Below, piece after piece: positions 32,924 through 40,493 of a stretch of 64,000 nucleotides of DNA. Every line of letters starts with the position of its first letter. The stretch's first letter is position 1. Source of the DNA: Comamonas piscis (GTDB lineage: Bacteria; Pseudomonadota; Gammaproteobacteria; Burkholderiales; Burkholderiaceae_C); contig NZ_CP058554.1 of NCBI RefSeq assembly GCF_014109725.1, positions 4,278,001-4,342,000 of the forward strand, in the 5' to 3' direction. Made by a program: the position numbers and the translations under genes. Under the pieces are notes generated by a model, which had not been told where the DNA came from, made no database searches, and worked only from the letters and a program-made list of their open reading frames with translations.

Positions 32924-33562
32924 ATGGAATACCCCGGAAATCTCTTCGTCGTCTCGGCCCCCAGTGGCGCGGGCAAGTCCTCCCTCGTCAAGGCACTGCT
33001 GGAGCTCGATTCACAGGTCTTTCGCTCCATCTCCCACACCACCCGCTCCCCGCGTGGCCAGGAAAAGCATGGCCGCGAATACTACTTCGCCTCGCGCGAC
33101 GACTTCGAGCGCATGATTGGCTCCCATTCGTTTGTCGAATGGGCCAATGTGCATGGCAACCTCTACGGCACGTCGAAGAAAGCGATTGAAGAGCGCCTGG
33201 CCAAGGGCACCGATATCGTGCTGGAGATCGACTACCAGGGCGCTTTGCAGATCAAGCAAAGTTTTCCCCATGCCGTGCTGATCTTCATCCTGCCGCCCAG
33301 CTGGGAAGAGCTGCGCTCGCGCCTGGAAAACCGTGGCGAGGATGCCTCGGACGTCATCGAAAAGCGCCTGAAAAACGCGCGCGACGAGATGGCGCAGGTC
33401 CACAAATTCGACTTCGTTATAATTAACGAATTGTTCGAACGCGCTTTGTTCGATTTGAAGGCCGTTGTACATTCACAACGTTTGCGCTATTCGGCCCAAA
33501 AACGCGTTCGCAGCGAAATATTTTCGTCACTCGACATCCCCGTCACCCTGGAGAACTCCTAA
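32924..33562 (+). CDS. gmk: Guanylate kinase
   Basis: A 212-residue kinase: P-loop SAPSGAGKSSL at residues 10-20, GMP-binding segment ISHTTRSPRGQEKHGREYYF, and the lid and Walker B-like IVLEIDYQGALQIK. It phosphorylates GMP to GDP and so feeds GTP and (p)ppGpp pools, a natural neighbour for spoT. It is in an operon with yicC and rpoZ; its TAA overlaps the rpoZ ATG by one base. Confidence 0.97.
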   Translation: MEYPGNLFVVSAPSGAGKSSLVKALLELDSQVFRSISHTTRSPRGQEKHGREYYFASRDDFERMIGSHSFVEWANVHGNLYGTSKKAIEERLAKGTDIVLEIDYQGALQIKQSFPHAVLIFILPPSWEELRSRLENRGEDASDVIEKRLKNARDEMAQVHKFDFVIINELFERALFDLKAVVHSQRLRYSAQKRVRSEIFSSLDIPVTLENS

Positions 33563-33765
33563 TGGCCCGCATCACCGTTGAAGACTGCCTCGACAAAATC
33601 CCTAACCGCTTCCAACTGGTTCTGGCCGCTACCTACCGCGCCCGTATGCTGAGCCAAGGCCACACCCCAAAAATCGACAGCCGCAACAAGCCTGCTGTCA
33701 CCGCGCTGCGCGAAATCGCTGCCGGCAAGGTGGGTCTGGAAATGCTGAAAAAAGTGCCAGGCTAA
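33562..33765 (+). CDS. rpoZ: RNA polymerase omega subunit
   Basis: A 67-residue protein, MARITVEDCLDKIPNRFQLV and on through the conserved helix ALREIAAGKVGLEML. Omega stabilises the beta' subunit and forms part of a ppGpp binding site on RNA polymerase. It overlaps gmk by one base and is followed by a strong terminator. Confidence 0.97.
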   Translation: MARITVEDCLDKIPNRFQLVLAATYRARMLSQGHTPKIDSRNKPAVTALREIAAGKVGLEMLKKVPG

Positions 33766-33783
33766 TTCCCTGTCCGCGCTCCG

Positions 33784-33813
33784 AATGGCACCGAATATCG
33801 GTGCCATTTTTCT
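33784..33813 (+). terminator. Rho-independent terminator after rpoZ
   Basis: Perfect 11-bp inverted repeat AATGGCACCGA / TCGGTGCCATT with a 3-base loop, followed by TTTCTTG. It lies 18 bp past the rpoZ stop, so spoT probably has its own promoter or depends on read-through. Confidence 0.88.
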
Positions 33814-33855
33814 TGGTATTCACACAAATTTGTCATCGCAGGCTACAGTTAAGGC

Positions 33856-36108
33856 GTGAAGTCCGTGTCCATCCCCTCCGCTCCTGCCCAAGTCTCTGGC
33901 GTCATCGCTACCGCCGCAGCCAAGCCTGCTATGTCTTATCCGGTGGTGGTGAGTGCCTACGCCGAATTTCTGGAAAAGCTCGACTACCTCGGTGAGGCCG
34001 ATCTGGCCCTGGTGGAAGAGGCCTTCGATTTCGCTGCCAAGGCCCACACCGGTCAGTTCCGCAGCAGTGGCGACCCCTATATCACCCACCCGATTGCAGT
34101 CGCAGAGATCTGCGCCAGCTGGAAGCTCGACGCCCAGGCGTTGATGGCCGCGCTGATGCATGACGCGATGGAAGACTGCGGCGTCACCCGCGATGACATT
34201 GCGCTCCAGTTTGGCGATACGGTGGCCGAGCTGGTTGATGGCCTGACCAAGCTGGACAAGCTGCACTTCAACTCACGTGAAGAGAACCAGGCCGAGTCCT
34301 TCCGCAAGATGCTGCTGGCCATGGCCCGCGATGTGCGCGTGATCCTTGTCAAGCTGGCCGACCGCACCCACAACATGCGCACCATGTCCGACATGCCGCG
34401 CAGCAAGTGGGGCCGCATCTCGACCGAGACCATGGACATCCATGTGCCCATTGCCAACCGCCTGGGCATCAACCGCGTCTACCGCGAGCTGCAGGATCTG
34501 GCTTTCAAGCACCTCTATCCCTGGCGCCATGACACGCTCGTCAAGGCGCTGAGCCGTTCGCGCAATCGCCGCAAGGATGTCGTCCAGAAGATCCATGCCG
34601 AGGTGGACTCGGCCTTTGCCAAGTCCGGCATCAAGATCCGCCTGGGCAACCAGGAAAAAACGCTCTACGCGCTCTACAAGAAGATGGATGGCAAGCGCCT
34701 GTCGTTTGCCCAGGTGACCGACTCCTACGCAGTGCGCGTGATCGTGCCCAACCTGATTGACTGCTATACCGCGCTGGGTGTGCTGCACCAGGTGTTCCGC
34801 CCGGTGCCCTCCAAATTCCGCGACTACATCGCCAACCCCAAGTCGAACGGCTACCAGTCGCTGCACACCACCTTGGTCGGCCCTTCGGGTGTGAGCATGG
34901 ATTTCCAGATCCGCACCGAGGACATGAACCTGGTCGATGAGTACGGCGTGCTCACGCACTGGATGATCCAGGCGCGCTCCATCCCGGGTGGCGAGCAGTT
35001 GGGCAACAAATGGGTGCAGTCGCTGCTCGATATCCAGGACGAGACCCATGATGCGCATGAGTTCTGGGACAACGTGCGGGTGGACCTGTTCCCCGACTCG
35101 GTCTATGTGTTCACACCCAAGAACCAGATGCTCACCCTGCCCCGTGGCGCCACGGTGCTGGACTTTGCCTACGCGATCCACAGCAATGTGGGCGAGCGCA
35201 CGCAAGGCGCACGCATCAACAACGAGCAGGTGCCGCTGAGCACGGTGCTCAAAAGCGGCGATGTGGTCGAGATCTCCACCTCGCCCGATGCCGCGCCCCA
35301 TCCGTCCTGGCTCACGATTGTGCGTACGGGCCGGGCCAAATCCAAGATCCGCTACTACCTCAAGACCCAGGGCCAGAACGAAACCGCCGCATTGGGCGAG
35401 CGCCTGCTGCTGCAGGCCATGCGGGCCGAAGGCATCTCGCAGCTGCCCGAGGACAAGACCGTCTGGGAGAGCCTGCTGACCCGCTTGGACGCGCGCAACA
35501 AGGTCGAGCTGTTCAACGACATTGGCCAGGGCAAACGCATTGCGGTGTTTGCCGCCAAGCAAGTGGTCGATCTGCTGGCCGAACAAGGCCAACGCCCCGA
35601 CGCGGTGCTGCTGAGCCAGGAACGCTTCAAGACTGGCAGCAGCACCGCCACCGCTGCGCTGCTGCTCGATGGCTCACCCAACGCCGCCGTCAAATACGCC
35701 AAGTGCTGCCGCCCGGTACCTGGCGACCCGATTGCCGCCCACCTCGACCGCAATGCCGGCCTGGTGGTGCACAACGCGCAGTGCGCCGTCTGCAAGCGCC
35801 TGCTGGCCAAGGATGCCGAGCATTTTGTCGATGTGGAATGGGCCGATGAACCGGCCAGCGATTTCGATACCGGCGTGGTCGTCACCATCAACAACGGCAA
35901 GGGCGTGCTGGGCAAGATTGCTGCAGAGATCGCCGCGATGGGCTCGGACATCACCCACATCACGATGGACGACGAAGTGGCCATGGACACGATGGCGCTG
36001 CGCTTTGTGCTGACGGTCAAAGACCGTGCGCAGGTGGATCTGCTGCTGCGCCAGCTGGTCAAGCTGCCCTATGTGCTGCGTGCGCACCGGGTGCTGCCGG
36101 TCGCTTGA
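33856..36108 (+). CDS. spoT: Bifunctional (p)ppGpp synthetase/hydrolase (SpoT/RSH)
   Basis: A 750-residue RSH enzyme with all domains: HD hydrolase (about 45-200; ALMHDAMEDC carries the His-Asp pair near 101), synthetase (about 250-370; PVPSKFRDYIANPKSNGYQS), TGS (about 405-465; VYVFTPKNQMLTLPRGATVL), and a C-terminal ACT domain (ITHITMDDEVAMDTM). Both active sites look intact, so it should make and degrade the stringent-response alarmone. The start is a GTG at 33856; AAGG lies almost against it, so an in-frame ATG at 33931 cannot be excluded. Context with rpoZ and gmk is the usual one. Confidence 0.95.
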   Translation: MKSVSIPSAPAQVSGVIATAAAKPAMSYPVVVSAYAEFLEKLDYLGEADLALVEEAFDFAAKAHTGQFRSSGDPYITHPIAVAEICASWKLDAQALMAALMHDAMEDCGVTRDDIALQFGDTVAELVDGLTKLDKLHFNSREENQAESFRKMLLAMARDVRVILVKLADRTHNMRTMSDMPRSKWGRISTETMDIHVPIANRLGINRVYRELQDLAFKHLYPWRHDTLVKALSRSRNRRKDVVQKIHAEVDSAFAKSGIKIRLGNQEKTLYALYKKMDGKRLSFAQVTDSYAVRVIVPNLIDCYTALGVLHQVFRPVPSKFRDYIANPKSNGYQSLHTTLVGPSGVSMDFQIRTEDMNLVDEYGVLTHWMIQARSIPGGEQLGNKWVQSLLDIQDETHDAHEFWDNVRVDLFPDSVYVFTPKNQMLTLPRGATVLDFAYAIHSNVGERTQGARINNEQVPLSTVLKSGDVVEISTSPDAAPHPSWLTIVRTGRAKSKIRYYLKTQGQNETAALGERLLLQAMRAEGISQLPEDKTVWESLLTRLDARNKVELFNDIGQGKRIAVFAAKQVVDLLAEQGQRPDAVLLSQERFKTGSSTATAALLLDGSPNAAVKYAKCCRPVPGDPIAAHLDRNAGLVVHNAQCAVCKRLLAKDAEHFVDVEWADEPASDFDTGVVVTINNGKGVLGKIAAEIAAMGSDITHITMDDEVAMDTMALRFVLTVKDRAQVDLLLRQLVKLPYVLRAHRVLPVA

Positions 36109-36146
36109 TGTCCGTCCACTAACCAGCGGGACACCGCCCAAACCAC

Positions 36147-36175
36147 AGCGCGCCTCCATGGCGCGCTTTTGTTTT
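36147..36175 (+). terminator. Rho-independent terminator after spoT
   Basis: Perfect 8-bp inverted repeat AGCGCGCC / GGCGCGCT with a 5-base loop, then TTTGTTTT. It sits between the convergent spoT and greB genes and may serve spoT. Confidence 0.82.
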
Positions 36176-36189
36176 GAGAACGGGCTAGG

Positions 36190-36750
36190 TCAGGATGTCC
36201 CCAACTCCGGGTATTGCACATCCAGCACCTCCAGCACCCGCACCCCGCCCGGCGTCGGCAGCTGCACCTCATCACCAATGCGGGCCTTCAGCAGCGCCCG
36301 CGCAATGGGGGCCACCCAGCTCACCTGGCCGCGGCTGGCATCGGCCTCGTCAATGCCCATGATGGTGATCGACTCCTCGCTGCCATGCTGGTCGCAGTAC
36401 TGCACCGTGGCGCCAAAGTACACCTGGTCGCTGCCATGGTGGACGCCCGGGTCCACCACCTCGGCCGCTTCCATGCGCTTGGTCAGAAAGCGGATGCGCC
36501 GGTCAATCTCGCGCAGGCGCTTCTTGCCATACAGGTAGTCGCCGTTTTCCGAGCGGTCGCCATTGCTCGCAGCCCAGTGCACTACCTCCACCACCTTGGG
36601 CCGCTCGTCGTCGATCAGCTGCAGCAGTTCCTGCTCCAGCGCGCGGTAGCCACTGGGCGTGATGTAGTTCTTGCCGCCGGCAATCTTGGGCAGTTGCGGC
36701 AGATCGTCATCGTCGTCGTTGTCTGTCTCTTTGGTAAAGGCCTTGTTCAT
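36190..36750 (-). CDS. greB: Transcription elongation factor GreB
   Basis: A 186-residue protein. After a flexible acidic start (ETDNDDDDDLPQL) comes the coiled-coil domain (ITPSGYRALEQELLQL to IRFLTKRME) with the tip residues AASNGDRSENGDYLYGKK, and the FKBP-like domain (VQYCDQHGSEE to WVAPIARALLKARIGDE). GreB enters the polymerase channel and stimulates cleavage of backtracked RNA. The frame is open to 36807, but the ATG at 36750 begins MNKAFTKE as in the family. Convergent with spoT. Confidence 0.95.
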   Translation of the reverse strand: MNKAFTKETDNDDDDDLPQLPKIAGGKNYITPSGYRALEQELLQLIDDERPKVVEVVHWAASNGDRSENGDYLYGKKRLREIDRRIRFLTKRMEAAEVVDPGVHHGSDQVYFGATVQYCDQHGSEESITIMGIDEADASRGQVSWVAPIARALLKARIGDEVQLPTPGGVRVLEVLDVQYPELGTS

Positions 36751-36845
36751 CCTGCTATTTAAACAAAGATTGGGAATGCATCCCGCCAGAACGGAAAAGC
36801 CTGCCATCGCTGATAGCAGGCTGGGTGCATGGGGCAGAACAAGAC

Positions 36846-38357
36846 TTAGACCGCCTGGCCCACATGGGCCTGCGCGGCGCCACCCAGCTCCGGCGGGTGG
36901 GTGACGATGCTGCGCAGTTCGGGCCGGGGCTGGGCCAAGGCTGCCAGATCGGGGCGGGGGCGGGCAAAGTCAGCGTTGTGCAGGCCCAGCTTTTCGACCG
37001 CTGCCGCCATCGCCAGCAGGCGGCCGTCCTGGTGCAGCGGGCCAATCATCTGCAGGCCAAAAGGCATGCCTGCCTCATCACGGCCGCAGGGCAGCGACAG
37101 CGCAGGGTTGGTCGCCAGGGTCACCACATAGGTCAGGCTCAGCCATTCGTAGTAGTTGCGCTGGGCCTTGCCATCCACCTCTTGCGCATAAAGCTGCGTC
37201 CAGGGGAAGGGCGACAGCGGCGTCACCGGCGCCAGCACCAGGTCGTATTGTTCAAAGCTGCGCTGGAACATGCGCTGGATACGGGTCTGCGCCAGGTGCG
37301 CCCAGGCCCGGTCGCCCAGGCTGATGCTGGCTGCCATCTCCACATTGGCCAGCACATTGGGGCCCAGGGTCTCGGGGGCCGTGCGGTAGATATCGGCAAA
37401 GGCCGCAACAAAGCTTTCGGCGCGGATGATGTCAAAGCAGCGGTGCGCCTCTTCCAGGTTCCAGGGCAAGGCCTCCATACAGGCCACCTCACCGGCCAGC
37501 GCCTGCACCCGTTGGCGGAAGGCACGGCGCACTACCGGGTCGACTGCGCAGGTGCCAAAGTCTTCGGTGTAGGCCACGCGCAGGCCGCGCAGGTCCATCT
37601 CCGGCACGGGCCAGACGGGGGCATGGCTCACACCCATGCTCAGCGGGTCCATCGGGTGCGGGCCCATGCTCGCCTGCATCATCAGCGCGGTATCGGCCAC
37701 ATCACGGCCCATGGGGCCCAGCACCGAGATGGCCGACCAGCCCAGCGGCCGGTCATCATTGGCAATCAAGCCCGGCGAGGGGCGCAGGCCGACCACGCCG
37801 CAGAGCGCCGCCGGAATGCGCAGCGAGCCGCCGGTGTCCGAGCCGGTGCAAAGCGGAAACATATCGGTCGCCAGCGCCGCCGCCGAGCCGCCCGAGGAGC
37901 CCCCTGCATTCAGATCCGGATTGAAAGGGTTGCCCGTGGCGCCCCAGACCGGGTTGCGGCTGTTGGCCCCCGCACCCATGTCAGGCGTATTGGTCTTGGC
38001 CGTGACGATTGCGCCTTGGCCGCGCAGCCGGGCCACGAAGGCATTGTCTTTGACGGGCACATGGGCGCGCAGCCGCACATTGCCGCTGGTGGTCAGCAGG
38101 CCTTCGGTGGCCTGCAGGTCCTTCACACCCAAGGGCAGGCCATGCAGCAGCGGCAGCTGGCTGCGCCGACCCACCTGCGCTTCTGCCAGTTGGGCAGCGC
38201 TGCGGGCGCGCTCAAAATCGGTGGCGCAGAGCGCATTCACCGCCGGGTTGATGGCCTGCATGCGGGCAATGCAATCATCCAGCAGTTCGACCGGCGAGAT
38301 CTGCCGGCTCTGGATCAGGCTGCGCAGCTCGACTGCGCTGTGTTCTACCAAACTCAT
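36846..38357 (-). CDS. Amidase signature-family hydrolase
   Basis: A 503-residue enzyme of the amidase signature family. The catalytic Lys lies in LHGLPLGVKDLQ, and the Ser-cisSer part in NAGGSSGGSAAALA and CTGSDTGGSLRIPAALCG. It hydrolyses a C-N amide bond of an unknown substrate. The ATG at 38357 overlaps the stop of the binding-protein gene (ATGA), so the two are translated together; the further-upstream open frame is rejected. Being coupled to a carboxylate-type binding protein and a TetR regulator suggests the substrate is an amide or ester-like organic nutrient taken up by the same system. Confidence 0.88.
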   Translation of the reverse strand: MSLVEHSAVELRSLIQSRQISPVELLDDCIARMQAINPAVNALCATDFERARSAAQLAEAQVGRRSQLPLLHGLPLGVKDLQATEGLLTTSGNVRLRAHVPVKDNAFVARLRGQGAIVTAKTNTPDMGAGANSRNPVWGATGNPFNPDLNAGGSSGGSAAALATDMFPLCTGSDTGGSLRIPAALCGVVGLRPSPGLIANDDRPLGWSAISVLGPMGRDVADTALMMQASMGPHPMDPLSMGVSHAPVWPVPEMDLRGLRVAYTEDFGTCAVDPVVRRAFRQRVQALAGEVACMEALPWNLEEAHRCFDIIRAESFVAAFADIYRTAPETLGPNVLANVEMAASISLGDRAWAHLAQTRIQRMFQRSFEQYDLVLAPVTPLSPFPWTQLYAQEVDGKAQRNYYEWLSLTYVVTLATNPALSLPCGRDEAGMPFGLQMIGPLHQDGRLLAMAAAVEKLGLHNADFARPRPDLAALAQPRPELRSIVTHPPELGGAAQAHVGQAV

Positions 38358-39307
38358 TGCGTGGCCAATCCCAGTTTGTCGATCAAAGGCTTCCAGACGG
38401 CGATGTCGCGCTCGGCAAAACCCAGCACATCGGCAGGCTGGCTGCGCATCAGGGTCACGCCCATCTTGTCCATGCTGTTGGCATAGACCGGGTCGCTGTA
38501 GCACTGGTTGGTGGCATCGTTCAACGCCTTGATCACCTCAGGCGGCGTGCCTTTCTTGGCCACCACGGCAATCCAGGAAGGACGCGCCAGCACCGCCGGC
38601 CCACCGGCCTCGGCAATGGTCGGCACATCGGGCAGCACCGGCGAGCGCTGGCCGGCAAAAATTGCCAGCGGCACCAGCTTGCCCGCCTTGACCTGGGGCG
38701 CTGCGGTGTTCAGCACCAGGGTCATCGCCTGGATCTGCTGGCCCATCAGGGCCGTCAGGCCCGCGCTCTCGCCCACAAAGGGCACATGGGTAGCGGGCCA
38801 GTGCATCGCATCGGTCAGCGCCGTGGTCAGCAAATGCGCGGGGCTGCCCTTGCCGGGTGAGCCAAAGTTCAGCCCGCCCGCCTGGGACTTGGCCACTTTC
38901 TCCAGATCCGCCAGCTTGTTCACGCCCACGCCCGCCGGCACCACCAGCACCAGCGGGGACGAGCCAATCATCGCCACACCAGCAAAGTCCTTCAGCGGGT
39001 CATAGGGCATCTGCGAGTGAACATAGGGCGTGATCGTCATCTGCGACATGCCGATCGTCATCGCAAACGAGCCATCCGCTGGCTGGCCCTTGAGGTAGTT
39101 GATGGCCAGGATGCCATTGGCCCCCGCCTTGTTCTGCACCACCACCGGTCGCCCCATCAGCCGCCCGGTACATTCGCCCCAGGCGCGCGTCATCGCATCC
39201 GAGCCGCTGCCCGGCGGCTGCTGCGCGATCACTTGCAAGGGGTTCTGGGCGGCGGCGCCGAGTGCCCAGGCCGAAAGGCCGCAGGCAAGGATAGATGCTC
39301 TGATCAA
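38354..39307 (-). CDS. Bug/TctC-family periplasmic binding protein
   Basis: A 317-residue protein. A signal peptide ends near WALGAAAQ, then the Bug pattern: IAQQPPGSGSDAMTRAWG, PVVVQNKAGANGILAINYLK, QMTITPYVHSQMPYDPLKDF, FGSPGKGSPAHLLT, and the C-terminal KALNDATNQCYSDPVYANSM. These bind small carboxylates or amides and hand them to a tripartite transporter. No transporter membrane gene adjoins; the tctBA pair 35 kb away lacks a binding protein, but a link is only speculation. Both ends overlap neighbours by 4 bp. Confidence 0.9.
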   Translation of the reverse strand: MIRASILACGLSAWALGAAAQNPLQVIAQQPPGSGSDAMTRAWGECTGRLMGRPVVVQNKAGANGILAINYLKGQPADGSFAMTIGMSQMTITPYVHSQMPYDPLKDFAGVAMIGSSPLVLVVPAGVGVNKLADLEKVAKSQAGGLNFGSPGKGSPAHLLTTALTDAMHWPATHVPFVGESAGLTALMGQQIQAMTLVLNTAAPQVKAGKLVPLAIFAGQRSPVLPDVPTIAEAGGPAVLARPSWIAVVAKKGTPPEVIKALNDATNQCYSDPVYANSMDKMGVTLMRSQPADVLGFAERDIAVWKPLIDKLGLATQ

Positions 39308-39903
39308 GGGGTCACCTCGGGACTAAAGGATTGAAGAAGCAGGGACAGCTGCTGCAGTTGCAGCTCCATCGCAGCAGGGCTGGAAAAAGGCGCCAGCACG
39401 CCCATGCCGCGCAGGCAGGACAGCACCAGCTGAAAGCGCGCCACCGCATCGGGCGCATCGGCCCACTCGGGAAAACTGCGGACCATGCGCAGCTGCAATT
39501 TGTCGTTGATGAGCGCGCGCTCGGCCTGGATATGCGCCACCATGGCCGCGTCGGCGCGTACCGCCAGGTAGGCCTCCCAGGCCACCGCAAAGCGCGGCTG
39601 GCCATAAAGCCGTTGCCAGGCCTCGTGTACAAAGTGGTCGGCGCGCCGCTGCAAGGGCCAGCGCGGTGATGGCCAGAAGCTGTCGTCGGTATCGATCTTC
39701 TGCACCAGCCGCTGAATGATCTGCAGCATCAGTGCGGCCTTGGATGGGAAGTGGTGCTGCACCGCACCGGTCGTCATGCCTGCGCTACGCGCCACCTCGT
39801 GCATGGACAGGCCTGCGAGCCCCTTGGCTTCCATCAATGCCAGCGCAGCATCCATCAGCCGCTCGCGCGTCTGTTCGCTTTTTATTTGGTGCAGATTGGG
39901 CAC
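39304..39903 (-). CDS. TetR-family transcriptional regulator
   Basis: A 199-residue regulator: N-terminal helix-turn-helix (RERLMDAALALMEAKGLAG through VARSAGMTTGAVQHHFPSKAAL) and a helical ligand domain. The frame is open to an ATG at 39924, but the GTG at 39903 is preceded by AGGAG with an 8-bp spacer and is the likely start. It heads a tetR-bug-amidase operon with overlapping stops and starts, so it probably represses its own operon. An imperfect dyad lies just upstream. Confidence 0.88.
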   Translation of the reverse strand: MPNLHQIKSEQTRERLMDAALALMEAKGLAGLSMHEVARSAGMTTGAVQHHFPSKAALMLQIIQRLVQKIDTDDSFWPSPRWPLQRRADHFVHEAWQRLYGQPRFAVAWEAYLAVRADAAMVAHIQAERALINDKLQLRMVRSFPEWADAPDAVARFQLVLSCLRGMGVLAPFSSPAAMELQLQQLSLLLQSFSPEVTP

Positions 39904-39921
39904 AACGGGTCTCCTGAAATA

Positions 39922-39937
39922 CATTATGCGTGTAATG
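39922..39937. promoter_or_regulatory. Candidate TetR operator
   Basis: Dyad CATTA-N6-TAATG starting 18 bp upstream of the preferred tetR GTG. Short palindromes at this position are common TetR operators; binding here is inferred and the arms are only 5 bp. Confidence 0.4.
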
Positions 39938-40044
39938 CAATTTGCGAGAAATCCGGGTTTGGCCTAGGGCGGCGTTGCCCAACACGCAGCGCGCTTTGCA
40001 CTGAGAAAGCACTTGGGCGCGCATGCCGGGCCCAGCGCCCTGTT

Positions 40045-40242
40045 TCAGAAAAGCGCCGTCAGCACCGCCAGCTCTGCCAGAAACGCCTGCATCTGCGGGC
40101 TGGCCTCTTCGCCCGGCCCCAGCAAGCCATGCTTGTGCGCCAGCTGCCGAAACACCGACGCCGCCGCCAACTGCGGCAGCGCGGCAGCACCCTCTCCCCC
40201 TTCCCCGACATCGCTCAGGTTGTCATGGGCCACTTCAATCAT
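40045..40242 (-). CDS. Small hypothetical protein, 65 aa, near a LexA box
   Basis: A 65-residue acidic protein, MIEVAHDNLSD then EGGEGAAALPQLAAASVFRQ and ending in a hydrophobic helix MQAFLAELAVLTALF. The ATG at 40242 has AGAGGAG 5 bp upstream, an excellent ribosome site; the frame also opens at 40308 with a poorer one. There is no signal peptide. I do not recognise the family. A near-consensus LexA site lies about 110 bp upstream, so it may be induced by DNA damage. It could be a small regulator, toxin-like protein or cell-cycle effector; none of these can be shown. Confidence 0.6.
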   Translation of the reverse strand: MIEVAHDNLSDVGEGGEGAAALPQLAAASVFRQLAHKHGLLGPGEEASPQMQAFLAELAVLTALF

Positions 40243-40350
40243 GCGAACTCCTCTCTTCTTGTGGGCAGTCAACGCAGCGCGCCGTGGGCAGCTGCTGGAT
40301 GAAGACATCCGCTATTTCTTCCGCAAGCCTTAGCCCGTTTATGGACGAAA

Positions 40351-40366
40351 CTGTATAAATATACAG
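40351..40366. promoter_or_regulatory. LexA (SOS) box
   Basis: CTGT-ATAAATAT-ACAG, the exact CTGT-N8-ACAG form; with two flanking bases on each side it matches 18 of 20 positions of the E. coli consensus. It lies between the divergent 65-aa gene (108 bp) and the first IPTL-CTERM gene (127 bp). Which gene it controls is not certain; LexA binding is inference. Confidence 0.7.
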
Positions 40367-40493
40367 TATTTTCTATGTCGCCATCGGAGGCACTAGGGTG
40401 AGCACTATCACCACTTTCAGGGATTGACACCGGCCTGCTCACGCAGCACATTTAAATGTCAACATATGTAAAAAGCTTGTGAAGGTGTACAGC

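Noticed and set aside
36147..36175. Possible use of this hairpin as the greB terminator
   Set aside because: The T-run is on the plus strand after the stem; on the minus strand no comparable T-run follows, so it is assigned to spoT.
40013..40333. Plus-strand frames opposite the 65-aa gene
   Set aside because: Low-complexity Ala/Ser/Pro translations without ribosome sites; the minus-strand ORF is better supported.
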